64,000 bases of DNA from Parvibaculum sp035325945. Its GTDB lineage: Bacteria; Pseudomonadota; Alphaproteobacteria; Parvibaculales; Parvibaculaceae. Made by a program: the position numbers and the translations under genes. The notes beneath the pieces were generated by a model. The model did not search any database. It saw nothing but the letters and a program-made list of their open reading frames with translations, and was not told the origin of the DNA. Location of the stretch: assembly GCF_035325945.1 (NCBI RefSeq), contig NZ_DAOKYX010000008.1, forward strand, positions 1 through 64,000, in the 5' to 3' direction. Shown here in pieces: positions 25,431-33,064 of this stretch. Position 1 is the first letter of the stretch, and every line of letters begins with the position of its first letter.

Positions 25431-25901
25431 TCAGCCTTCGATATGAAGCCGCAATGGCCGGAAGCGGCGTGCCGCCCCATCCCCGAGCCGCAGGAAAGCC
25501 CGCATCGTTACCCGCCCCGTGCGCTGCTCCGGCGCCGCGATGAGCGTTACGAGCCCGACCTCATGCGCGCCGGCGAGATCCGCGCCCGAAGGGCTCGCGA
25601 CCCCGAGCGGATGGGAGTGGAAATAGCCCACGACCCTCTCGCGCAGTCTCTTGTGCCGCGCTTCCCTCAGCGCGCGCTGGAGCGTGAAGAGAACGGCCGG
25701 ATCGATTTCGAAATGCCGCATGCGCAGCCGCTTAGGCAGCACATTCGCCGCCGTCACGGCATGCGCGACATGCACGCGCCCGGCGCGTCTGGTGCCGACC
25801 AGCACGCCGCAGCATTCTTCCGGAAAGCATTTGAGCGCGTGCGCCACGATTCGGTTGTAAGAGGCCCGGCCGATCGTCAGCGCGGCGAGCCCCGCCGTCA
25901 T
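25431..25901 (-). CDS. JAMM/MPN-domain metalloprotease
   Basis: 156 residues. The JAMM zinc motif is complete: glutamate in CFPEECCGVLVG (E28/E29), H95-S-H97, S105 and D108 in HSHPLGVASPSGAD. Bacterial stand-alone JAMM proteins (Mec+/RadC-like) cleave isopeptide or peptide bonds, for example of sulfur-carrier proteins. No ThiS/MoaD-like partner is visible nearby. The ATG overlaps the stop of the upstream membrane-protein gene as ATGA. Confidence 0.88.
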   Translation of the reverse strand: MTAGLAALTIGRASYNRIVAHALKCFPEECCGVLVGTRRAGRVHVAHAVTAANVLPKRLRMRHFEIDPAVLFTLQRALREARHKRLRERVVGYFHSHPLGVASPSGADLAGAHEVGLVTLIAAPEQRTGRVTMRAFLRLGDGAARRFRPLRLHIEG

Positions 25902-26305
25902 CGGCCCTGATTCTCCGCGAAGTCGCTGAGGGGCCGCAGGCGAATCCGCCCAAGCTCGACACCGGTCCGGGTGCTGACGATGATGATCTCTTCCTGCGCG
26001 GCCGCGCCCTGCTTCGTCGTCACCGTGTGAATGGCGATCCTGTCGTCCGCCATGACGAGGCTCTTCACGCTCTCGCCGGGCGCAACATGAATGTCGCTGA
26101 CGCCGAAGCGCCCGCCGATCCCCACCCTCGGCTCCGTGGCCGCGGGCTGGGAGGCACGCTTCATCACCACCACGGCCACAAAGATAATCCCCGCCACCAG
26201 AATGAGCCCCATGGTGACGAGCAGCATGATGGCCGCCTTGACGCCATTGGAAAGAGGCGGCTTTGGCCGTTCCACGGAAGCGGGCGTGGCGGTATTCTCA
26301 GACAT
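25898..26305 (-). CDS. Single-pass membrane protein upstream of the JAMM gene, unknown
   Basis: 135 residues. Pro-rich cytoplasmic start, one membrane helix (AAIMLLVTMGLILVAGIIFVAVVVM, about 24-48) and a small exported domain with a beta-rich EEIIIVSTRTGVELGRIRL ending. Similar short proteins occur beside rluD/rpoH in alphaproteobacteria, but I know no function. It is coupled to the JAMM gene by a 4-bp overlap and divergent from rluD. Confidence 0.8.
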   Translation of the reverse strand: MSENTATPASVERPKPPLSNGVKAAIMLLVTMGLILVAGIIFVAVVVMKRASQPAATEPRVGIGGRFGVSDIHVAPGESVKSLVMADDRIAIHTVTTKQGAAAQEEIIIVSTRTGVELGRIRLRPLSDFAENQGR

Positions 26306-26337
26306 TTAGTCCTCACTCGACAGAATGGGCGAAAGTT

Positions 26338-27345
26338 TTGGCCAGCCAACGCCATGCCGTGACCGTGCCGCCGGAAGCAGGCGGCGCGCGTCTCGACAAG
26401 TATCTCACGGAAGCGCTCGCCGACAAGGCTGAAGCCCTCTCTCGCGCGCGGCTGAAGGCGCTGATCGATGGCGGCCATGTGGCGATCGACACGGCTGCGG
26501 GCGCGCGCCCCTTGGCCGATGCGTCCTATCGCGTGAAGCCGGGCGAGCGCTTCATCGTCACCGTGCCGGCCGCCGTCGCGGCCGCGCCCGAGGCCCAGGC
26601 CATTCCGCTCGACATCGTTTACGAGGACGACGATCTCATCGTCGTCATGAAGCCCGCGGGCCTCGTCGTCCACCCGGCCGCCGGCAATCCCGACATGACG
26701 CTCGTGAACGCGCTCATCGCTCATTGCGGCGACAGCCTTTCAGGCATTGGCGGCGAGAAGCGGCCCGGCATCGTCCACCGCCTCGACAAGGACACGTCGG
26801 GCCTCATGGTCGTGGCGAAGAACGACCGCGCCCATCAGGCGCTCGCCGCGCAATTCGCCGCGCATGGGCGGGACGGGAAGCTCACCCGCGCCTATACCGC
26901 GCTCGTCTGGGGCGTGCCCCAGCCAAGGCGGGGAACCATCGAGGCCAATATCGCCCGCTCCCCGCGCAACCGCGCCAAGATGGCGACGGCGCACAAGGCG
27001 GGACGCGAGGCGATCACGCATTATCAGGTGAAGGAGGTTTACGGCGACGGCCTCGTGTCCCTCGTCGAGTGCCGCCTCGAAACCGGCCGGACGCACCAGA
27101 TCCGCGTTCACATGACCTCGATCGGCCACCCCCTGCTCGGCGATCCGACCTATGGCGGCGCCCAGAAGACGCGAAAATCGAAGCTCCCGCCCGAGGCCAG
27201 GGCCGCGCTCGAAAAGCTCGGCCGTCAGGCGCTTCACGCCCATCACCTCGGATTCGAACATCCGACGACCGGAAAAAGACTCAGATTCGACGCATCTTTA
27301 CCTAGCGACATTAATGACTTGATACATAGTTTGGAATTGGTATAA
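26338..27345 (+). CDS. rluD: Ribosomal large subunit pseudouridine synthase RluD
   Basis: About 335 residues. The S4-like domain (GARLDKYLTEAL ... SRARLKALIDGGHVAID) precedes the RluA catalytic domain with HRLDKDTSGLMVVAKN (catalytic Asp in HRLDKDTSG) and RLETGRTHQIRVHMTSIGHPLLGDPTYG. It converts uridines of helix 69 in 23S rRNA to pseudouridine. The true start is uncertain: the frame is open to TTG 26263 but that overlaps the divergent gene; TTG 26338 or GTG 26359 are likelier. A strong promoter-like element overlaps its stop codon. Confidence 0.92.
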   Translation: MASQRHAVTVPPEAGGARLDKYLTEALADKAEALSRARLKALIDGGHVAIDTAAGARPLADASYRVKPGERFIVTVPAAVAAAPEAQAIPLDIVYEDDDLIVVMKPAGLVVHPAAGNPDMTLVNALIAHCGDSLSGIGGEKRPGIVHRLDKDTSGLMVVAKNDRAHQALAAQFAAHGRDGKLTRAYTALVWGVPQPRRGTIEANIARSPRNRAKMATAHKAGREAITHYQVKEVYGDGLVSLVECRLETGRTHQIRVHMTSIGHPLLGDPTYGGAQKTRKSKLPPEARAALEKLGRQALHAHHLGFEHPTTGKRLRFDASLPSDINDLIHSLELV

Positions 27346-27346
27346 T
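27319..27346 (+). promoter_or_regulatory. Sigma-70 type promoter for rpoH
   Basis: TTGATA, 16 bases, TATAAT. The -10 hexamer includes the rluD stop codon. Transcription would begin near 27353, giving rpoH an untranslated leader of about 180 nt. It is the closest match to the housekeeping consensus that I found in the window. Confidence 0.6.
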
Positions 27347-27532
27347 GTCTATCCATGGCGGTCCTTTTTTGGCCTGAATCCGCGCCTATATAGGACGCAG
27401 ATATCCGACCGGCCCGCTCTGGAATTCGCGGACCGGGCACCGGCCTCAGGGGGCCGCCTGGAAGCAACGGCGAACCGACGGATCTGAATTCTTCCGCCGT
27501 ACGTATCCATTCCGTTATCGAGGGGTATGCAC

Positions 27533-28435
27533 ATGTCCAAGCTCATGCCAGCGCCAAGCCCGGAAGCGTCTCTCTCCCGCTATCTGCAGGAGATCCGCAA
27601 GTTTCCGATGCTCGAGCCGCAGGAGGAGTACATGCTCGCCAAACGCTGGCGCGAGCATGAGGACGCCGAAGCGGCCCACAAGATGGTGACGAGCCATTTG
27701 CGTCTCGTGGCGAAGATCGCCATGGGCTATCGCGGCTATGGCCTTCCCATCGGCGAAGTGATTTCCGAAGGCAATGTCGGCCTCATGCAGGCGGTCAAGC
27801 GCTTCGATCCGGAGAAGGGCTTCCGTCTCGCGACCTATGCCATGTGGTGGATCCGCGCCTCGATCCAGGAATACATCCTGCGCTCCTGGTCGCTGGTGAA
27901 GATGGGCACGACCGCGGCGCAGAAGAAGCTCTTCTTCAACCTGCGCAAGGTGAAGGGCCAGATTCAGGCGATCGAGGATGGCGATCTGCACCCGGATCAG
28001 GTGACCCAGATCGCCGATCGTCTGGGCGTCACGGAAGCCGAGGTCATCTCCATGAACCGGCGCCTCTCGGGCCCGGACAACTCGCTCAATGCGCCGCTGC
28101 GCCAGGATTCGGAAGGCGGCGAATGGCAGGACTGGCTGGTCGACGAAACGGCCGATCAGGAAACCTCGCTCGGCGAGCGGCAGGAGCTGAGCGTGCGTCA
28201 GGAAATGCTGGCCGAGGCCATGCAGACGCTGAACGAGCGCGAAATGCACATCCTGACCGAGCGTCGCCTGAAGGACGAGCCCGCGACGCTCGAGGATCTG
28301 AGCCAGGAATATGGCATCAGCCGCGAGCGCGTGCGCCAGATCGAGGTGCGCGCCTTCGAGAAGCTGCAAAAGGCCATGCGCGCCGCGATGCGCGACCAGG
28401 CGGACGCGCGCAAGGAAGCGATGGCCAACGTCTGA
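27533..28435 (+). CDS. rpoH: Heat-shock sigma factor RpoH (sigma-32)
   Basis: 300 residues. Region 2 (HLRLVAKIAMGYRGYGLPIGEVISEGNVGLMQAVKRFDPEKGFRLATYAMWWIRASIQEYI is present in continuous form) and the RpoH box AQKKLFFNLRKVK identify sigma-32. Region 4 has the helix-turn-helix LEDLSQEYGISRERVRQIEVRA. It directs heat-shock transcription; a candidate target, hsp20, lies 8 kb away. ATG 27533 follows GAGGGG; ATG 27527 is too close to it. Confidence 0.97.
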   Translation: MSKLMPAPSPEASLSRYLQEIRKFPMLEPQEEYMLAKRWREHEDAEAAHKMVTSHLRLVAKIAMGYRGYGLPIGEVISEGNVGLMQAVKRFDPEKGFRLATYAMWWIRASIQEYILRSWSLVKMGTTAAQKKLFFNLRKVKGQIQAIEDGDLHPDQVTQIADRLGVTEAEVISMNRRLSGPDNSLNAPLRQDSEGGEWQDWLVDETADQETSLGERQELSVRQEMLAEAMQTLNEREMHILTERRLKDEPATLEDLSQEYGISRERVRQIEVRAFEKLQKAMRAAMRDQADARKEAMANV

Positions 28436-28460
28436 TCGCTCGGCACACGAACGAAACTGG

Positions 28461-28488
28461 AAAGGCCGCCCGTCCGGGCGGCCTTTTC
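28461..28488 (+). terminator. Terminator between rpoH and msrA
   Basis: AAGGCCGCCCG, loop TC, CGGGCGGCCTT, then TTCTG. Perfect 11-bp stem with a T tract after rpoH; it may also stop msrA transcripts from the other side. Confidence 0.8.
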
Positions 28489-28507
28489 TGCATTACCCGC
28501 TGAAAAT

Positions 28508-29164
28508 CTAGTCCGCCGCGATGCCCGTTCCGATGGGGCACGAAACGCCCGTGCCGCCAAGGCCGCAATAGCCATTGGGGTTCTTGGCGAGATATTGCTG
28601 GTGATAATCCTCGGCGAAATAGAATTCCGGCGCGTCGAGAATTTCGGTGGTGATGGCGCCATAGCCCTGCGCGGCAAGGGCGCGCTCGAAGGCCGCCTTC
28701 GAGGCTTCGGCCGCCTTGCGCTGCGCCTCGCCGAAGACATAGATGCCGGATCGATATTGCGTGCCGATATCGTTGCCCTGACGCATGCCTTGCGTCGGGT
28801 CGTGGCTCTCCCAGAAGGTCTTGAGCAACGCCTCGTAGGAGACTTTCTTCGGATCGTAAACGACGAGGACGACCTCGTTGTGGCCCGTCCGCCCCGTGCA
28901 GACTTCCTCATAGGTCGGGTTCGGCGTGTAGCCCGCCGCATAGCCCGACGCGGTCACGAGAACGCCGGGCACCTGCCAGAATTTCCGCTCCGCGCCCCAG
29001 AAGCAGCCGAGGCCGAACATCGCCTTCTCGCTGCCTTCAGGATAAGGCCCTTTGAGCGGCGCACCGTTGACGAAGTGCCGTTCCGCCGTCCTCAGCGGCG
29101 CATCGCGGCCCGGAAGCGCCTCTTCAGGCGCGGGCATCTCGATCTTCTTGCGCAGACTGAACAT
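28508..29164 (-). CDS. msrA: Peptide-methionine (S)-S-oxide reductase MsrA
   Basis: 218 residues, AAGGAGGA ribosome site. Catalytic Cys54 in MFGLGCFWGAERKFW, substrate motifs GYAAGYTPNPTYEEVCTGRTGHNEVV and DPTQGMRQGNDIGTQYRSGIY, and C-terminal resolving cysteine candidates in YCGLGGTGVSCPIG. It repairs oxidised methionine using thioredoxin. It stands alone, convergent with rpoH. Confidence 0.97.
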   Translation of the reverse strand: MFSLRKKIEMPAPEEALPGRDAPLRTAERHFVNGAPLKGPYPEGSEKAMFGLGCFWGAERKFWQVPGVLVTASGYAAGYTPNPTYEEVCTGRTGHNEVVLVVYDPKKVSYEALLKTFWESHDPTQGMRQGNDIGTQYRSGIYVFGEAQRKAAEASKAAFERALAAQGYGAITTEILDAPEFYFAEDYHQQYLAKNPNGYCGLGGTGVSCPIGTGIAAD

Positions 29165-29242
29165 GCTGTCCTCCTTGGAGGTGAGTTTCCCTGTGGGGCG
29201 ATCCTACGCCGCCGCGCGCGTCCTGTCAGGCATCGCAACGGG

Positions 29243-30208
29243 TCACAAAGGCGCGATCCGCCCGGCGAAACCGTCGAAGGCCGCCCAGAACTGCGCCCGC
29301 AAATCGTCGCGCTCGATCAGGATTTCGTGCCGCGCGCCAGCAATCTCGGCGAGCCGGGCATCGGGCAGGCCGGATGCGGCGGCACGAAGCGACCGGCTGT
29401 CGATCAGTGCGTCTTCCGCCGCCAGCGCGATCAGGACCGGCGTTTCGATCTCGCCGAGATAGGCGGGCGCCGCCGTCACATCCATGCTGCGAAAGGCGGC
29501 GGCGAGCCAGCCGAGCGTCGCCGAGCCGAGGCCGAGCCGCCCGTCGGCGCGGATCATGGCCTGATAAGCCGCATAGCGCCGCTCGTCATGGGTGAGAATG
29601 TTGCGCGCGAAAGCGACCTCGTCGGCCGCCTTCGCGTTACCGCCGGGAACGTAACGCGCGCCAAGCCCTGCGGCCGCGCCGCAAATAGCGATCGCCCGCG
29701 TCAGCGCGCCCGCCGCCGCGCCCGAAAATCGCAAGCCCAGCATGGGCGCCGAAAGCGCGAGCCCCGAAAACCAGTCCGGTCGATCATGCGCGGCGCGCAG
29801 CAGAATGTTTCCGCCCATCGAATGGGCAAGCGCGATCCATGGTTTCGGAAATGCGGGCGCGACCTCGGCCATGAAGACCGCGAGATCGTGGCCGAAACTC
29901 ATGAAATCGTCGACATGCCCCTTGCGCGGATCGGCAAGCAGCCGGTCGGAAAGCCCCTGTCCCCGCCAGTCGAGCGTGGCGACGGCAAAGCCCCGGCCGA
30001 TGAGCTCGCCGGCCACCTCGAAATATTTCTCGGCAAACTCCGTGCGCCCACCGAAAAGGAACACCGTGCCCCGGCAGGCGCCAAGGCCCGCCGCGCGCGG
30101 CTCCCAGAGGATGGCGCGCAGCCGCACGCCATCGCTCGCCTCGAGCCAGCGCGCATGGCCGCCAGGGGGCATCGGATTGTGCGTGGTGAAAACGATGGGC
30201 GCGCTCAA
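29243..30208 (-). CDS. Alpha/beta hydrolase, lysophospholipase-like
   Basis: About 321 residues. Oxyanion region VFLFGGRTEFAEKY, DWRGQGLSD, nucleophile elbow ALAHSMGGN and a late GARHEILIE histidine give the full serine-hydrolase set of the PldB/monoacylglycerol lipase group. TTG 30208 overlaps the stop of the upstream SCP2 gene (TTGA); ATG 30166, giving MPPGGHARWL, is the alternative. Pairing with a sterol-carrier-type protein suggests a lipid substrate. Confidence 0.82.
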   Translation of the reverse strand: MSAPIVFTTHNPMPPGGHARWLEASDGVRLRAILWEPRAAGLGACRGTVFLFGGRTEFAEKYFEVAGELIGRGFAVATLDWRGQGLSDRLLADPRKGHVDDFMSFGHDLAVFMAEVAPAFPKPWIALAHSMGGNILLRAAHDRPDWFSGLALSAPMLGLRFSGAAAGALTRAIAICGAAAGLGARYVPGGNAKAADEVAFARNILTHDERRYAAYQAMIRADGRLGLGSATLGWLAAAFRSMDVTAAPAYLGEIETPVLIALAAEDALIDSRSLRAAASGLPDARLAEIAGARHEILIERDDLRAQFWAAFDGFAGRIAPL

Positions 30209-30591
30209 TTCGTCCGGCCGCTCTTTCTGAGCACGATGGGCCCGAGCCGCACCGCGATGCCGACATCGCCGGAAATGCGCATCTTTCCCTGCCGGAAGGC
30301 CGTGACCTGATCGACCTCCTGGCGCAGCATGCGCAGATGAAGAAAGGGATCGAGCTTCACCGTGCAATCGGCCGGCTCGTCGCGCGTGTGCACCTTGTTG
30401 GGCATCCGCCGCCCGTCGATGAAGACGACGCCCGCCTCGCCATAGTCGAATTTGAGCTTCGCGCCCAGATTTTCGCCCTCCAGATACGAGCGCAGAAGCG
30501 CCGCGATCTCGCCGACGATTTCGGGCGCTCTGGAGGGTGTGGAAACGATCTTCATGGGGCGGATGTCCGGCGCGGCATGGCGTTGCGCCAT
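30205..30591 (-). CDS. SCP2-type lipid-binding domain protein
   Basis: 128 residues from ATG 30591, which has AGGTGG upstream. The sequence KLKFDYGEAGVVFIDGRRMPN, TVKLDPFLHLRMLRQEVDQVTAFRQGKMRISGDVGIAVRL is the SCP2 sterol-transfer fold. Such domains bind fatty acids or sterol-like lipids. It is directly upstream of and coupled to the hydrolase gene. Confidence 0.8.
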   Translation of the reverse strand: MAQRHAAPDIRPMKIVSTPSRAPEIVGEIAALLRSYLEGENLGAKLKFDYGEAGVVFIDGRRMPNKVHTRDEPADCTVKLDPFLHLRMLRQEVDQVTAFRQGKMRISGDVGIAVRLGPIVLRKSGRTN

Positions 30592-30641
30592 ATCACCACC
30601 TTGGCCGCCCGCGCTCAACAGCGATGATCGCGAAGAAGATG

Positions 30642-30664
30642 GATGCCGGGACTAGCCCGGCATC
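30642..30664 (-). terminator. Hairpin downstream of the small secreted protein gene (copy also at 30797-30819)
   Basis: GATGCCGGG, loop, CCCGGCATC, followed on the minus strand by a pyrimidine-rich CATCTTCTTC. The second copy exists only because the 55-bp contig end is duplicated around the N run. Confidence 0.6.
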
Positions 30665-30693
30665 ACGGCGTCAGACCGCCTCTCAGAAGCCAA

Positions 30694-30793
30694 NNNNNNN
30701 NNNNNNNNNNNNNNNNNNNNNNNNNNNNNNNNNNNNNNNNNNNNNNNNNNNNNNNNNNNNNNNNNNNNNNNNNNNNNNNNNNNNNNNNNNNNN
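30694..30793. other. Assembly gap (100 N), flanked by a 55-bp identical duplication
   Basis: Bases 30639-30693 and 30794-30848 are identical over 55 bp. The placeholder gap and one copy should be collapsed. The gap lies between genes once merged. Confidence 0.9.
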
Positions 30794-30837
30794 ATGGATG
30801 CCGGGACTAGCCCGGCATCACGGCGTCAGACCGCCTC

Positions 30838-31185
30838 TCAGAAGCCAACCGAAATGATGGCGCCCGTATAGGCGTTGACGGTCAGCATCACCAGGCGGCC
30901 GCGATAATCGCGGCAGGGCACGCGGTAATAGTGATCGTAGAAGATCGGCCGGCCGAAATGATGGTAGCGCGCCCGCTCAAGCTGCGGCCTCCAGTAGCCG
31001 AAATCGCGGCGCTTCATATGGCGGTAATCATGCCTGCGATCGTAGCTGCCGCGGCCCCAGTCGCGCTTGCCATGGTCGCGATAGACGCGGCGATCGTCAT
31101 GCCGGTAATTGTCGGCCTGCGCGGTCATGGGAACCGTTGCAAAGAGCGCCGTCGCAAGGCCGGCAAGGACGAGAAACTTCTTCAT
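30838..31185 (-). CDS. Small secreted Arg/Tyr/His-rich protein, unknown
   Basis: 115 residues, AAGGAGG ribosome site. Signal peptide MKKFLVLAGLATALFATVPMTAQA, then a basic, aromatic mature domain with repeated DRR/YRH/HDYRH motifs and a C-terminal VMLTVNAYTGAIISVGF strand region resembling PepSY-like or YcfJ-type tails. No family named. Its 3' end lies inside the duplicated contig end and is intact in the second copy. Confidence 0.75.
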   Translation of the reverse strand: MKKFLVLAGLATALFATVPMTAQADNYRHDDRRVYRDHGKRDWGRGSYDRRHDYRHMKRRDFGYWRPQLERARYHHFGRPIFYDHYYRVPCRDYRGRLVMLTVNAYTGAIISVGF

Positions 31186-31308
31186 GGGCTGCCTCCTTGG
31201 CAAATCGAACCGGGTATCGATCCGTTGAGGCAGAGAATGCGCGATTGCGGCTGAACCCATACTGGCCCGGTCGTTCATCGCACGTTCAGCTTTCAGCGGC
31301 GCCGTCTC

Positions 31309-32169
31309 TCAACCACCAAGGAAGAGCCGGCCGACTTCCGGATTTTCCAGAAGCTCGGCCCCCTTGCCCGCCAGCGCGACGCGGCCCGAAACCATCACAT
31401 AGCCGAGATCGGCGAATTCGAGCCCTCTGCGCGCATTCTGCTCGACCATGACGATGGTCTTGCCCTGCTCGTCGCGCAGCTCGCTGAGAATTTCGAACAC
31501 CATGTCGATCATGCGCGGCTCGAGCCCGATGGAGGGTTCGTCGACGAGCAGGACCTCCGGGTCCATGATGAGCGCGCGACTGATCTCGAGAAGCCGACGC
31601 TCGCCGCCCGAGAGCACGCCCGCCCGCTCCCCCCTCCGCTTCGCAAGCCGCTCGTAGCGCGCGAAGACCCGCTCCGCCGCTTCATGCGCCGCCCGCCCGT
31701 CGGCGAGAAGATAGCCGCCCATCAGGAGATTTTCTTCCACCGTCATGTCCGGAAAGATCGAATTGTCCTGAAGGATATAGGCGATGCCTGCATCCTTCAG
31801 CCTCGCGCTCGATGTGAGGCGCGTGACATCGCGGCCCTGCGCGATGACCGCGCCCGCCGTGATCCTCGTGAAGCCGAAGATCGAATGGAGCACGGTCGAC
31901 TTGCCGGCGCCGTTCGGTCCCACGAGGCAAAGCCCCTGCCCTCGCGCCACGGCGAGGTCGATCCCGTGCAGGATCTCCATCGCGCCATACCCTGCGTGAA
32001 GACTGCGAAGCTCGAGCACCGGCTCGCCGCCCGCAAGCTCAAGAAGCTCCTCGCGCGCGACCGCCTGCCCCAGCGCTTCAGCCTCGCGCGCTATGTCGGC
32101 GACCGACAGCGCGGGCGCGATGCCGCCCTCGCCATAGCCGCCCGCGCGTTTGCGATCGTCCGCCATCAT
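31309..32169 (-). CDS. livF: Branched-chain amino-acid ABC transporter ATP-binding protein LivF
   Basis: 286 residues. Walker A GPNGAGKST, Q-loop ILQDNSIFPDMTVEENL, signature LSGGERRLLEISRAL, Walker B VLLVDEPSIGLEP. LivF is the smaller ATPase of HAAT-family importers. An extra N-terminal segment of about 50 residues precedes the first beta strand (VLELRSLHAGYGAMEIL), unlike ordinary LivF of about 235. Last gene of the livKHMGF operon, ATGA overlap with livG. Confidence 0.93.
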   Translation of the reverse strand: MMADDRKRAGGYGEGGIAPALSVADIAREAEALGQAVAREELLELAGGEPVLELRSLHAGYGAMEILHGIDLAVARGQGLCLVGPNGAGKSTVLHSIFGFTRITAGAVIAQGRDVTRLTSSARLKDAGIAYILQDNSIFPDMTVEENLLMGGYLLADGRAAHEAAERVFARYERLAKRRGERAGVLSGGERRLLEISRALIMDPEVLLVDEPSIGLEPRMIDMVFEILSELRDEQGKTIVMVEQNARRGLEFADLGYVMVSGRVALAGKGAELLENPEVGRLFLGG

Positions 32170-33064
32170 TGCGCTCCGAGATAGGCATCGAGCACGCGCG
32201 CATCGCCGCGTATCTCGTCCGGCGTGCCGTCCGCCAGCACGCGCCCATGCGCGAGACAGGTGATGCGCGAAGCAAGATTCATGATCACACGCATATTATG
32301 CTCGATGACGAGCAGCGTGATGCCGAATTCCTCATTGGCCTTCCTCAGCCGGTCGATGAGCCCGTTGATGAGCGTGGGATTGATGCCCGCGGTCGGCTCG
32401 TCGAGAAGCAGGATCTTCGGCTCGCTCATCAGCGCCATGGCGAATTCGAGAAGTTTCTGCTGGCCGAAGCTCAGGCTCCCNNNNNNNNNNNNNNNNNNNN
32501 NNNNNNNNNNNNNNNNNNNNNNNNNNNNNNNNNNNNNNNNNNNNNNNNNNNNNNNNNNNNNNNNNNNNNNNNNNNNNNNNTCATCAGCGCCATGGCGAAT
32601 TCGAGAAGTTTCTGCTGGCCGAAGCTCAGGCTCCCCGCCTTGTGGTGCCGCTTTTCGTGGAGGCCGACAAAGGCGAGCAGCTCCTCCGCGCGCGCATCGA
32701 GGCCGCGCGGGCGCGGACGCAAGAGCGCCAGCACGCCCCCATGCGCGTCGCGCGAGCTGATCTGCATGTTCTCCATGGCGCTCATCTCGCCATAGACATG
32801 CGTCTGCTGATAGGTCCTGACGAGGCCCGCCCGCGCAATCGGGCCGACGCGGAGGCGCGAGATCGGCCTGCCCTCGAACAGGATCTCGCCGCCATCGACC
32901 GGAAAGGCGCCGGTGATGCAGCCGAAAAGTGTCGTCTTGCCGGAGCCGTTGGGGCCGATGAGCCCGGCGATCTCGCCCGCCTTCACGGCGAGCGACACGT
33001 CGTCATTGGCGATCACGCCGCCGAAGCGCTTCGTCACATTGCGGACTTCGAGGAGCGGGCTCAT
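32166..33064 (-). CDS. livG: Branched-chain amino-acid ABC transporter ATP-binding protein LivG (interrupted by assembly gap)
   Basis: The N-terminal part has Walker A GPNGSGKTTLFGCITG, RTYQQTHVYGEMSAMENM and the signature LSFGQQKLLEFAMALM. After the N run, the remainder carries Walker B ILLLDEPTAGINP and the IEHNMRVIM H-loop. Removing the 100 N and one 55-bp copy leaves 744 bp, an intact frame of 247 residues, the normal LivG size. The break is therefore an assembly artefact. Overlaps livM and livF by 4 bp each. Confidence 0.92.
32481..32580. other. Assembly gap (100 N) inside livG, flanked by a 55-bp identical duplication
   Basis: Bases 32426-32480 equal 32581-32635. Collapsing gap and duplicate restores the livG frame. 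Confidence 0.93.

Noticed and set aside
30639..30848. Biological direct repeat or mobile-element target duplication
   Set aside because: The same 55-bp length at two unrelated gaps and the restored livG frame point to assembly overlap.
30537..30857. Open frames running through N blocks
   Set aside because: They depend on placeholder bases.
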